A stretch of DNA of 5,451 nucleotides from an uncultured Desulfobacterales bacterium (GCA_945787595.1 CALZJV010000560.1:1-5451); one strand, 5' to 3'. Shown: positions 1 through 5,048, counted from the first letter of the stretch. Translations and numbers: made by a program. Notes: generated by a model not told the origin, from the sequence alone.

Positions 1-858
1 GTCGATGACATTCTTGAAGACAATCGCCTGTCCCTGGAACTTTTTCATGGAATTGCCGTGGGAGCAGTCCACCATGATGGTCTCGGGCATGTCTTTTTCG
101 ATCAGTTTCAAGCGGGCCTGTTCGATACTGATGGGATCGTAATTCGGTCGTGGTCCCCCGCGCAGAACGATATGAGTCCAGGGATTTCCGCCGGTTTTAA
201 CGATACAGGTACGGCCGGCCTGGTCTATTCCCAAAAAACTTTGCGGCGTTTTGGCCGCCACCACAGCATTGATGGCAGAGGATAGATTGCCGTCCGTACC
301 GTTCTTAAAGCCGACCGTCATGGACAGCCCGCTTGCCATTTCGCGGTGGGTCTGGGACTCGGTTGTGCGTGCGCCGACGCAGGACCAGCTGACCAGATCG
401 GCGACATACTGTGGGGTGATGGTTTCCAGGAATTCGGTGGCGGCAGGAACGCCGATTTCATTGATTTGAAGCAAAATATGACGCGCTTTTCGCAGGCCCT
501 CCATGATATCACAAGACCCATCCAAATTCGGATCATTTATCAATCCTTTCCACCCCACACTTGTCCGGGGCTTTTCGAAATAAACCCGCATAACGATGAA
601 AAAAGCCTCGCCGACCTTTTCACTGAGTTGCTTGAGTCTACCGGCATACTCACACGCCGCCTTGTCGTCATGAATAGAACATGGCCCCACAATCACTAAA
701 AGTCTTTTATCTTCCTTGCGCATAATTCTTTCAATGGCATCTCTTCCGGAAAGAACCGTAGCATGTGCTTTTTGGCTAATTGCGAGCTCCTGCTTCAAGC
801 GATTCGGTTCCATGAGATGTTGATAGCCTTTTATGCGAAGATCATCTGTCGGTTTCAT
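1..858 (-). CDS. aroG: 3-deoxy-7-phosphoheptulonate (DAHP) synthase, type I-alpha (AroF/G/H family), C-terminus missing at window edge
   Basis: Condenses phosphoenolpyruvate and erythrose 4-phosphate to DAHP, the first step of the shikimate pathway in the cytoplasm. The minus frame is open from ATG at 858 to base 1, giving 286 codons of a family usually about 350 long, so some 60 C-terminal residues lie outside. Family signatures read directly: GPCSIHD (58-64), RVYFEKPRT (91-99), GWKGLINDP (102-110), GARTTESQTHRE (162-173), GFKNGTDG (183-190) and DCSHGNS (264-270). By alignment to E. coli AroG, C60 and H267 match metal ligands Cys61 and His268; the Glu and Asp ligands lie off the window. The start is supported by GAGG at 871-868, nine bases upstream, and by the family-like N-terminus with DDLRIK. 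Residues around 207-215 (FLGIDQAG) resemble the Tyr-sensitive AroF paralogue of E. coli more than Phe-sensitive AroG, so the symbol is only a family label. It sits behind a leader-peptide attenuator. Confidence 0.95.
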   Translation of the reverse strand, partial: MKPTDDLRIKGYQHLMEPNRLKQELAISQKAHATVLSGRDAIERIMRKEDKRLLVIVGPCSIHDDKAACEYAGRLKQLSEKVGEAFFIVMRVYFEKPRTSVGWKGLINDPNLDGSCDIMEGLRKARHILLQINEIGVPAATEFLETITPQYVADLVSWSCVGARTTESQTHREMASGLSMTVGFKNGTDGNLSSAINAVVAAKTPQSFLGIDQAGRTCIVKTGGNPWTHIVLRGGPRPNYDPISIEQARLKLIEKDMPETIMVDCSHGNSMKKFQGQAIVFKNVID

Positions 859-910
859 AATTCTATACCTCGATTTAGGGTTGACACGACAATCTAAATT
901 GAGTTGGCCT

Positions 911-952
911 AAAAAACAAAAAAACCGTGGGTTTTTAAGTCTGCCCACGGTT
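911..952 (-). terminator. Intrinsic terminator of the aroG leader (attenuator)
   Basis: Read on the minus strand, AACCGTGGG (952-944) pairs perfectly with CCCACGGTT (931-923) around a 12-nt loop, followed by the U-tract TTTTTGTTTTTT (922-911). It lies 53 nt before the aroG start codon and after the leader peptide, the position of an attenuator terminator. Its 5' arm lies inside the competing antiterminator helix. Confidence 0.9.
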
Positions 953-1004
953 AAAACGCTTCATTTAAATTGTCTTTATTTTATCAGCGTACCCCAGGCA
1001 AGAC
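939..1004 (-). promoter_or_regulatory. Antiterminator helix of the aroG attenuator
   Basis: On the minus strand, segment 1004-986 can pair with 960-939. ACGCT (990-986) pairs with AGCGT (960-956). GGT (993-991) pairs with ACC (951-949) across a TTTA bulge. Two G-U pairs follow, then GTCT(T)GCC (1004-997) pairs with GGCAGAC (945-939) with one bulged T. That is about 17 pairs. It consumes the 5' arm of the terminator (952-944), so the two folds exclude each other. A ribosome on the leader stop codon (986-984) would cover the distal half; one stalled on the Tyr/Trp/Phe block would leave it free. The pairings are read from sequence; the regulatory reading is inferred from classical attenuation. 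Confidence 0.75.
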
Positions 1005-1067
1005 GGTAAAATAAAAATAATACCAATAATAGGGGTAAGCAAAATTGCCTGAATGAAAATGGGCCAC
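984..1067 (-). CDS. Leader peptide of aroG, rich in Tyr, Phe and Trp (27 aa)
   Basis: A short frame not annotated by length criteria: GTG at 1067-1065, 27 codons, TGA at 986-984. Residues 11-20 read YPYYWYYFYF; in total there are six Tyr, four Phe and one Trp. AGGA (1078-1075) lies seven bases before the GTG. An in-frame TAA at 1082-1080 excludes any longer version, so GTG is the only sensible start. The peptide ends 31 nt before an intrinsic terminator whose 5' arm has an alternative partner overlapping the last leader codons. This is the classical layout of ribosome-mediated attenuation (as for trp, his and pheA leaders). When charged tRNA-Tyr (also Phe or Trp) is scarce, the ribosome would stall in the block and the downstream DAHP synthase would be transcribed. 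The peptide itself probably has no other function. I know of no named family for it. Confidence 0.88.
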   Translation of the reverse strand: MAHFHSGNFAYPYYWYYFYFTVLPGVR

Positions 1068-1104
1068 CGGATAATCCTTTTAACATGAATTGAATATCAG
1101 GGTT

Positions 1105-1133
1105 GATGTATATCAGAGGAAGCGGAGTGTCAA
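1105..1133 (-). promoter_or_regulatory. Probable sigma-70 promoter of the aroG leader transcript
   Basis: A perfect -35 box TTGACA lies at 1133-1128 on the minus strand. The -10 is less clear: TATACA at 1112-1107 gives a short 15-nt spacer, and TACATC at 1110-1105 gives 17 nt. Transcription would begin about 30 nt before the GTG of the leader peptide. The position relative to the leader is the main support. Confidence 0.6.
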
Positions 1134-1158
1134 GATATTTTTTGTGCGCAGGGGTGAC

Positions 1159-1179
1159 GATTGAAGATTGACGAATAGT
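1159..1179. repeat. Short degenerate heptad repeat (GATTGAA-like)
   Basis: About three 7-nt units (GATTGAA at 1159-1165, GATTGAC at 1166-1172, then GAATAGT) in the spacer between the divergent promoters. This is the shortest copy of the heptad arrays found throughout the spacers. It lies within a 6-bp inverted repeat, GTGACG (1154-1159) and CGTCAC (1182-1187). Confidence 0.4.
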
Positions 1180-1260
1180 GGCGTCACTTTGCTCTTTTTG
1201 ATTACTGTTGATTCACTACGATGCCTTAGGGTTCACGAAAAAATAAGTTCACAATTTTAG

Positions 1261-1325
1261 GCGTTGAGGCGCCCGTCTGGCAAGGCGCGAAAACGCAGGA
1301 ATATCTGGATATTCCGAGCTTTCGC
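1261..1325. repeat. GC-rich imperfect palindrome in the divergent spacer
   Basis: GCGAAA (1287-1292) and TTTCGC (1320-1325) flank an inner perfect inverted repeat GGAATATC (1298-1305) / GATATTCC (1308-1315) with a 2-nt loop. The preceding stretch 1261-1286 contains the GGCGCC palindrome and is clearly richer in G+C than the surrounding spacer. It looks like an inserted interspersed repeat unit, but one copy cannot prove that. It lies well upstream of both promoters. The rest of the spacer, 1190-1520, shows no gene I can support on either strand. Confidence 0.5.
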
Positions 1326-1440
1326 AAGTGAGCCCTTAGAGTCGAGTTCAGTCGGTGTCGGTGACGATTATTCATGCAGCGGGTCGGCTTTGAGAAACTC
1401 CCCGATCCTTGAATTAATTATCAATAGAATTTCTTACTTA

Positions 1441-1468
1441 GACATTCGACGTTCGACATTCGAGATTC
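1441..1468. repeat. Four tandem heptads (GACATTC-type)
   Basis: Four adjacent 7-nt units: GACATTC at 1441, GACGTTC at 1448, GACATTC again at 1455 and GAGATTC at 1462. The period is exact and three or more positions are invariant. The array ends about 50 nt before the -35 box of the Phe operon promoter. Confidence 0.7.
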
Positions 1469-1521
1469 ATAAAAAGGTCCGGCATCCTAAAAACCCGACA
1501 ACGGCCTATGCAAAAAAACTG

Positions 1522-1549
1522 TTGACAAGCCGGGTAGAAACTATATATT
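1522..1549 (+). promoter_or_regulatory. Sigma-70 promoter of the Phe leader / ACT-aroF-pheA unit
   Basis: TTGACA (1522-1527), a 16-nt spacer and TATATT (1544-1549) form a near-consensus promoter. Transcription would start near 1556, about 20 nt ahead of the GTG of the leader peptide. It is the best promoter-like sequence in the window. Confidence 0.8.
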
Positions 1550-1575
1550 GTGCCGGGGTATCAACGGAGATAACG

Positions 1576-1662
1576 GTGAATTCAACTTTCAGGATAAAAG
1601 GATATTTTTTTAATTTCGGACGCTTCTTTTTTAGCTTTAGAAGCGTTCATCCGGTTAGTTAA
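1576..1662 (+). CDS. Phe-rich leader peptide of the ACT-aroF-pheA operon (28 aa)
   Basis: GTG at 1576, 28 codons, TAA at 1660-1662. Eight Phe codons and one Tyr codon are concentrated in residues 10-21, ending in GRFFFSF (15-21). GGAG (1566-1569) sits six bases before the GTG, which favours this start. The same frame is open further upstream to 1264, but that part runs through the spacer repeats and the promoter and looks non-coding. The layout is promoter, about 20 nt, leader, alternating hairpins, intrinsic terminator, then phenylalanine genes. It parallels the E. coli pheA and pheST leaders, also built on Phe runs. The inferred role is that a ribosome stalls at Phe codons when tRNA-Phe is uncharged and so allows readthrough into the biosynthetic genes. 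Confidence 0.9.
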   Translation: MNSTFRIKGYFFNFGRFFFSFRSVHPVS

Positions 1663-1687
1663 CGCTAAAATTTAATCGTTAATCGCC
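1620..1687 (+). promoter_or_regulatory. Upstream alternating hairpins in the Phe attenuator
   Basis: Three overlapping pairings share arms. ACGCTTCT (1620-1627) pairs with AGAAGCGT (1639-1646). AGCGTT (1642-1647) pairs with AACGCT (1661-1666). TTAACG (1659-1664) pairs with CGTTAA (1677-1682), with weaker extension toward 1687 into the next hairpin. The Phe codons cover the first arms and the stop codon sits in the third, so ribosome position would select among them. This is a candidate relay between the Phe codons and the distal terminator; the fold choice is inferred. Confidence 0.5.
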
Positions 1688-1738
1688 CCGGGTGGACTTC
1701 AGCACCACTCGGGGTTTTGCATTTATCAAAGCCCTGAG
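1686..1738 (+). promoter_or_regulatory. GC-rich hairpin and competing antiterminator of the Phe attenuator
   Basis: CCCCGGGTGG (1686-1695) pairs with CCACTCGGGG (1705-1714): ten pairs, one G-U, nine-base loop, followed by only four T. The second arm can instead pair downstream: 1708-1718 with 1728-1738, eleven pairs with two G-U. That would occupy the 5' arm of the terminator at 1728-1755. The three folds correspond to the 1:2, 2:3 and 3:4 segments of textbook attenuators. The first hairpin could alternatively act as a weak terminator or pause site of its own. Confidence 0.7.
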
Positions 1739-1758
1739 AAAATTCTCAGGGCTTTTTT
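1728..1758 (+). terminator. Intrinsic terminator ahead of the ACT gene (Phe attenuator)
   Basis: A 12-bp perfect stem, 1728-1739 with 1744-1755, core GCCCTGAG / CTCAGGGC, AAAT loop and six T (1753-1758). It lies 26 nt before the ACT start codon and directly upstream of its ribosome binding site. Here it can only stop transcription entering the operon from the leader. Confidence 0.93.
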
Positions 1759-1784
1759 AGTTTTATCAGAACAAGGAGGGGACC

Positions 1785-2222
1785 ATGAAGTTAAAGCAGG
1801 TTTCGGTACCGATTGAAAATTCGAACAATAGACTGTACGAATTTGCACGGGCTCTCGATGAAAAGGGGATCACGCCCAGAGCAATTACCCTGGTGGATAC
1901 GGGAGATTTTGGAGAAGCGCGCGTTCTGGTATCCGATACGACAGCCGCCCGACAGGTCTTGATGCAGAAAGCGATCCCAGCGCGCATCGATGATGTCGTT
2001 GCCGTCCAAATGGAGGACACGCCGGGCCACTTACCGGATTTATTGGGTAGACTAATGGAGGCCGGCATTAAAATCAAATATAGTTACGCACTGGGGGGAA
2101 AGAATTTGGAAAAAACCACCATGGTTTTTTGTTTCAACGACAACGATAAAGCCATTAAGACACTTATGATTCAAACGGACGAGGACTGTAGCTATGAAAA
2201 ACCTAAAACTTGCGGTGCGTGA
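1785..2222 (+). CDS. Tandem ACT-domain protein (145 aa)
   Basis: Small cytoplasmic protein made almost only of two ACT folds, about residues 3-65 and 70-130. ACT domains bind amino acids and regulate enzymes of amino acid metabolism, either fused or as free subunits. The second repeat keeps the DTPG turn before its first helix (78-81) and an [10 protein letters not shown] strand (93-102). In the first, the equivalent PG turn is replaced in ENSNNRL (11-17). No catalytic domain, signal peptide or membrane segment is visible. The start at 1785 follows a strong AAGGAGG (1773-1779). It is the first gene after the Phe attenuator, and its last 29 bases overlap aroF. I infer a Phe (or Tyr) sensor for the adjacent DAHP synthase or PheA; no partner or ligand can be proven from sequence. 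Confidence 0.92.
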   Translation: MKLKQVSVPIENSNNRLYEFARALDEKGITPRAITLVDTGDFGEARVLVSDTTAARQVLMQKAIPARIDDVVAVQMEDTPGHLPDLLGRLMEAGIKIKYSYALGGKNLEKTTMVFCFNDNDKAIKTLMIQTDEDCSYEKPKTCGA

Positions 2223-3021
2223 AACAAAACAGCGTACCGTCATCAACGTATCCGATGTTGCGATCGGCAGGGATCTTGTTGTCATTGCGGGCCCCTGCAG
2301 CGTAGAGAGCGAAGAACAAATGTTTGCGTCCGCACATGCCGTCAAAGACGCAGGGGCGGACATGCTTCGCGGAGGGGCTTTTAAACCCAGGACCTCGCCT
2401 TATGCGTTTCAGGGCCTGGGCCTCCGTGGATTGAAACTACTGGCGGAAGCAGGCAGGCAGACCGGCCTGCCGATCGTCACCGAGGTGATCGATCCCCGGG
2501 ATGTCTCCTGGGTGGCCGAATTTGCAGATGTCCTGCAGATCGGAACCCGCAACATGCAAAACTACTCCCTGCTCAAAGAGGTGGGGCAGACTGGACGACC
2601 TGTGCTGCTCAAGCGAGGCATGTACTCCACCCTCGAAGAATGGTTAAACTGCGCCGAATACATTCTCAGTGAAGGCAATCCAAACGTGATCCTTTGTGAA
2701 CGCGGCATACGGACTTTTGAAACATACACGCGCAACACGCTCGATCTGAGTGCCGTGCCAGCCATAAAGGAGCTGACGCACCTGCCTATCATTATCGATC
2801 CGACGCACAGCACCGGGCGGGTCAATCTGATCGGTCCCATGAGCATGGCCGCTGTTGCCGCCGGGGCGGATGGGTTGATCATCGAAGTTCATTATAAGCC
2901 CAAAGAAGCCCTGTGTGATGCAGACCAGGCACTTACACCGGTTATGTTCACGGACATAATGACCCGTTTGCGACCGCTGAGTTCTTTTATGGAAAAACTA
3001 CCGACTAGTAGTTATAGTTAA
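2194..3021 (+). CDS. aroF: DAHP synthase, type I-beta, short form without N-terminal regulatory domain (275 aa)
   Basis: Same reaction as the left-hand enzyme but from the KDO8P-synthase-like beta subfamily (B. subtilis/Thermotoga type). Motifs: GPCSVES (33-39), [11 protein letters not shown] (64-74), GTRNMQN (117-123), LKRG (139-142), CERGIRTFE (168-176), DPTHSTG (202-208) and EVH (231-233). C35, H205, E231 and D242 have exactly the spacing of the Thermotoga maritima metal ligands Cys102, His272, Glu298 and Asp309. The offset of 67 means the N-terminal ferredoxin-like (ACT-type) domain of that 338-residue enzyme is absent. The start codon lies within the preceding gene, with GAGG (2181-2184) nine bases upstream, suggesting translational coupling. 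The last residues (TSSYS) fall in a heptad repeat array and may be a late extension. Alone, the catalytic unit should be insensitive to feedback; the upstream ACT protein may compensate. Confidence 0.95.
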   Translation: MKNLKLAVRETKQRTVINVSDVAIGRDLVVIAGPCSVESEEQMFASAHAVKDAGADMLRGGAFKPRTSPYAFQGLGLRGLKLLAEAGRQTGLPIVTEVIDPRDVSWVAEFADVLQIGTRNMQNYSLLKEVGQTGRPVLLKRGMYSTLEEWLNCAEYILSEGNPNVILCERGIRTFETYTRNTLDLSAVPAIKELTHLPIIIDPTHSTGRVNLIGPMSMAAVAAGADGLIIEVHYKPKEALCDADQALTPVMFTDIMTRLRPLSSFMEKLPTSSYS

Positions 3022-3044
3022 TGGTTATTGGTTTATAGATTTAG
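3010..3044. repeat. Five degenerate heptads overrunning the aroF 3' end
   Basis: Successive 7-nt units AGTTATA, GTTAATG, GTTATTG, then two more to 3044. The first units encode the last codons and the stop of aroF (TAA 3019-3021). The units are reverse complements of the AATAAC type seen at 3111-3138. Confidence 0.6.
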
Positions 3045-3110
3045 AAAAAATAAGTATTTGAGAAACTTCTAAAATTATCTGCAATTGAATTAATGTGATA
3101 TCAGGTTCTA

Positions 3111-3138
3111 ATAACTAATAACTGATAACAAATAACAA
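3111..3138. repeat. Four tandem heptads ATAACNN
   Basis: ATAAC recurs at 3111, 3118, 3125 and 3132, an exact 7-nt period with two variable bases per unit. The array lies in the 142-nt aroF-pheA gap, 13 bases before the pheA ribosome binding site. A weak promoter-like pair (TTGAAT at 3085, TAATAA at 3109) overlaps it but is not convincing. Confidence 0.75.
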
Positions 3139-3163
3139 TTTTACTATTGTGTTGAGGTGAAAA

Positions 3164-4228
3164 ATGAAACTGGAAGGAATTCGCAATAAAATAGACAAAA
3201 TTGATCGAGAACTGCTGGTCCTGCTGCAGGAACGGATGGGGTTGGCGCTGCGCTCAAGAAAGTTCCAGGAGCCTGCCGCTGATCCGAAGCAGGAAGAAGA
3301 TTCGCTGGATCGTATGAAACGTTTGAATCTGGATCTGGTAAAAAGCTCCTTTTCCCGGCAGCTGCTGAAAACGATCATCGACGAAAGCAAGCGCCTTCAG
3401 GATGAAGATCGCCGCCTGGTCGCTTTTCAGGGGGAGCATGGCGCTTACGGTGAAGTTGCCTCCCGCGGTCTTGTTCCCGCCGGCGCATACATTCCCTGTC
3501 TGGAGTTCATCGATGTATTTCGCGGCGTTGAAGCCGGCGATTTCGATCTGGGAGTGGTCCCGGTGGAAAACTCACTGGAAGGCGCCGTCACCCAGGTAAA
3601 TGATCTTCTCACCACCACGGATTTGAAAGTCATCGGTGAAATAAAGGTCGCCGTAAACCACTGTCTGCTTGCTACTGAGGAAACCGATTATCGCGAAATC
3701 CGCGTCGTGTATTCCCACCCCCAGGCCCTGGCCCAGTGTCGGGATTTCCTGATGCGCAACAAACTTGAGGCACGTCCCTATTACGATACGGCGGGTGCTG
3801 CAAAAATGCTGGCCCGCGAAAATCCTAAAGCTGCAGCCGCCATAGCGAGCGCTTTGTGTGCCGAATTGTATGATCTACAAATAATAAAAGAAGGTATCGA
3901 GGACGGGCCGTCCAACTCCACGCGGTTTTTGCTGCTCTCCAAGGAGCCCTATGCCGATAAGGGCGATAAGACATCGGTTATCTTTGCCGTCGCCCACGAA
4001 GCCGGCGAACTCTTTGGTGTCCTCAAATTGTTCGCCGAAGCCATGATCAACTTGACCCGTATTTCCTCGATGCCCCTGCGTTCGGATCCCAGCAACTACA
4101 GCTTCTTTCTCGATTTCGAAGGTTCACAAGAAGATGCGAACGTGGCCGAAGTCCTGGAAAAAATGGCAACCATGACTATTTCGTTAAAAAACCTGGGCAG
4201 TTATCCGGCAACTAAGGGAGGCGTGTAG
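3164..4228 (+). CDS. pheA: Bifunctional chorismate mutase / prephenate dehydratase (P-protein, 354 aa)
   Basis: Converts chorismate to prephenate and then phenylpyruvate for phenylalanine. Three domains: AroQ chorismate mutase (about 1-82), prephenate dehydratase (84-260) and a C-terminal ACT domain (270-345). The mutase keeps counterparts of E. coli R11, R28, D48, E52, S84 and Q88 (R7, R24, D40, E44, S75, Q79), but the position aligned with Lys39 appears to be Q35. Dehydratase signatures: FQGEHGAYGE (88-97), VPVENSLEGAV (132-142), YSHPQALAQC (183-192) and NSTRF (251-255) with the family's essential Thr. In the ACT domain the Phe-binding motifs are altered: GALV corresponds to GELF (281-284) and ESRP to SSMP (301-304). 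The start follows TTGAGGTGA (3152-3160). It is the last operon gene seen; no clear terminator follows before 4228 meets the convergent thioesterase. Confidence 0.96.
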   Translation: MKLEGIRNKIDKIDRELLVLLQERMGLALRSRKFQEPAADPKQEEDSLDRMKRLNLDLVKSSFSRQLLKTIIDESKRLQDEDRRLVAFQGEHGAYGEVASRGLVPAGAYIPCLEFIDVFRGVEAGDFDLGVVPVENSLEGAVTQVNDLLTTTDLKVIGEIKVAVNHCLLATEETDYREIRVVYSHPQALAQCRDFLMRNKLEARPYYDTAGAAKMLARENPKAAAAIASALCAELYDLQIIKEGIEDGPSNSTRFLLLSKEPYADKGDKTSVIFAVAHEAGELFGVLKLFAEAMINLTRISSMPLRSDPSNYSFFLDFEGSQEDANVAEVLEKMATMTISLKNLGSYPATKGGV

Positions 4229-4294
4229 TAAAATATCTTAGAAAAGTCGTGGGAGATATCTGAGTACTTCTGATTTCTTAACCAGAAAAATTCC

Positions 4295-4347
4295 AAGCAC
4301 CAAGTAACAAATAACAAGTAAAATCCAAATTCGAAATCCCAATAACG
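4295..4347. repeat. Heptad array between pheA and the thioesterase, first orientation
   Basis: About seven units, mostly beginning AA, such as AAGTAAC (4302), AAATAAC (4309), AAATTCG (4327) and AAATCCC (4334), with one single-base slip near 4321. The last units are complementary to part of the array at 4378-4423: 4334-4346 with 4406-4419, one base unpaired. Confidence 0.7.
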
Positions 4348-4377
4348 CTAACACGTTTAGGATTTGAATCATTGTAT

Positions 4378-4423
4378 TTTGAGGTTTATTTGAAATTTGA
4401 GTTTTGTTATTTGGGATTTAAAA
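4378..4423. repeat. Heptad array, opposite orientation
   Basis: Units starting TTTG or TTTA: TTTGAGG (4378), a partial TTTA, then TTTGAAA, TTTGAGT and further units at 4403, 4410 and 4417. They read as the reverse complement of the array at 4295-4347. Together they could form a long AT-rich cruciform between the convergent genes. No U-tract of terminator type follows on either strand. Confidence 0.7.
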
Positions 4424-4455
4424 AAAAATTATTTAAAATTAGGTGAATGAAATCA

Positions 4456-4476
4456 GATTAAAGATTCCAGATTGTA
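4456..4476. repeat. Three heptads GATTNNN
   Basis: GATTAAA (4456), GATTCCA (4463) and GATTGTA (4470), exact 7-nt period. They lie about 30 nt beyond the thioesterase stop codon. They are similar to the units at 1159-1172. Confidence 0.6.
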
Positions 4477-4505
4477 TTTGCGTCAATTCACTGTGGCAGT
4501 TTCCA

Positions 4506-5048
4506 CTATAACCTCATCGCCCCACAAACCGGTGCCTCCCAATCCAGTGTTTCATCTTTGGCCAGGGTGACATCAAATTTTTGCGCTATTTGGGCGGGCA
4601 TCGGGGCAGCCCGCCGAATTTTCAAGTCAGCGTGAGTAATCAAAGCTTCAAAGGTTGCAGCCAGCTGGCTGGTGGTTTCATTCAGCATAAAATGGATGAA
4701 ATGAAAACGTTTATCCGACCGACCGATTAGACGGGTGTGTATAGCAACCGTCTGCCCGACTCGCACCTCGGCGAAATACTGAATAAACTGCTTCAAAGTA
4801 AAGACGCCAAAATTTCCGCCTCGAAAGTAATTCTCATCCAATCCATGAGATGTGAAAAACTTGCGCCCGGATTTGGCAAACAGGTCAAAATACCATCTAA
4901 TATTCATGTGCCCCATTATGTCCTGATAATCGGAAGGAATGAGTTTACGATGGTACACAGGTAAAGTTTCCAATAGTGCCAGCGGTATCAGGCAACTGCC
5001 TTCTTTGTCCCAGATGCCGCACTCAGACTGATTGTTCTCAGCTGTCAT
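4506..5048 (-). CDS. Hotdog-fold acyl-CoA thioesterase, 4HBT-like (180 aa)
   Basis: Probably hydrolyses an acyl-CoA thioester in the cytoplasm; the substrate is not predictable. The core spans about residues 33-145. It has the family signature SDYQDIMGHMNIRWYFDLF (39-57), matching the D-x-x-G-H-x-N turn and long hotdog helix of 4HBT_2-type enzymes, with D43 and H47 as the likely active-site pair. There are about 30 extra N-terminal residues, with no signal peptide or membrane segment. The ATG at 5048 is preceded by GGAG at the rather long distance of 13 bases. No equally good internal start exists ahead of the conserved turn, so the exact N-terminus is less certain. The gene faces pheA and is separately transcribed. 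Nothing links it to aromatic synthesis other than position. The closest look-alikes I recall are carnitine/betaine-type thioesterases, but I do not claim that function. Confidence 0.85.
   Translation of the reverse strand: MTAENNQSECGIWDKEGSCLIPLALLETLPVYHRKLIPSDYQDIMGHMNIRWYFDLFAKSGRKFFTSHGLDENYFRGGNFGVFTLKQFIQYFAEVRVGQTVAIHTRLIGRSDKRFHFIHFMLNETTSQLAATFEALITHADLKIRRAAPMPAQIAQKFDVTLAKDETLDWEAPVCGAMRL

Noticed and set aside
1..700. Plus-strand frames opposite the alpha DAHP synthase
   Set aside because: They are antisense shadows; the minus frame is open for 286 codons and carries every family motif.
975..1086. Alternative ATG-started minus frame of 36 codons across the aroG leader
   Set aside because: It is hydrophobic with some Phe, but has no ribosome binding site. 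The overlapping GTG frame has an AGGA at good spacing and a far denser aromatic block.
1264..1575. Upstream extension of the Phe leader frame as a 132-codon protein
   Set aside because: The frame runs through the palindrome, a heptad array and the promoter at 1522-1549, and has no ribosome binding site at 1264. Only the last 28 codons have gene-like signals.
3022..3163. A separate promoter for pheA in the aroF-pheA gap
   Set aside because: TTGAAT with TAATAA at 18 nt is weak and falls in AT-rich heptad repeats where such matches arise by chance. Joint transcription from 1522 is simpler.
4490..4520. GTGG/CCAC hairpin near the thioesterase stop as a terminator
   Set aside because: Only four to five pairs and no T-tract on the minus strand.
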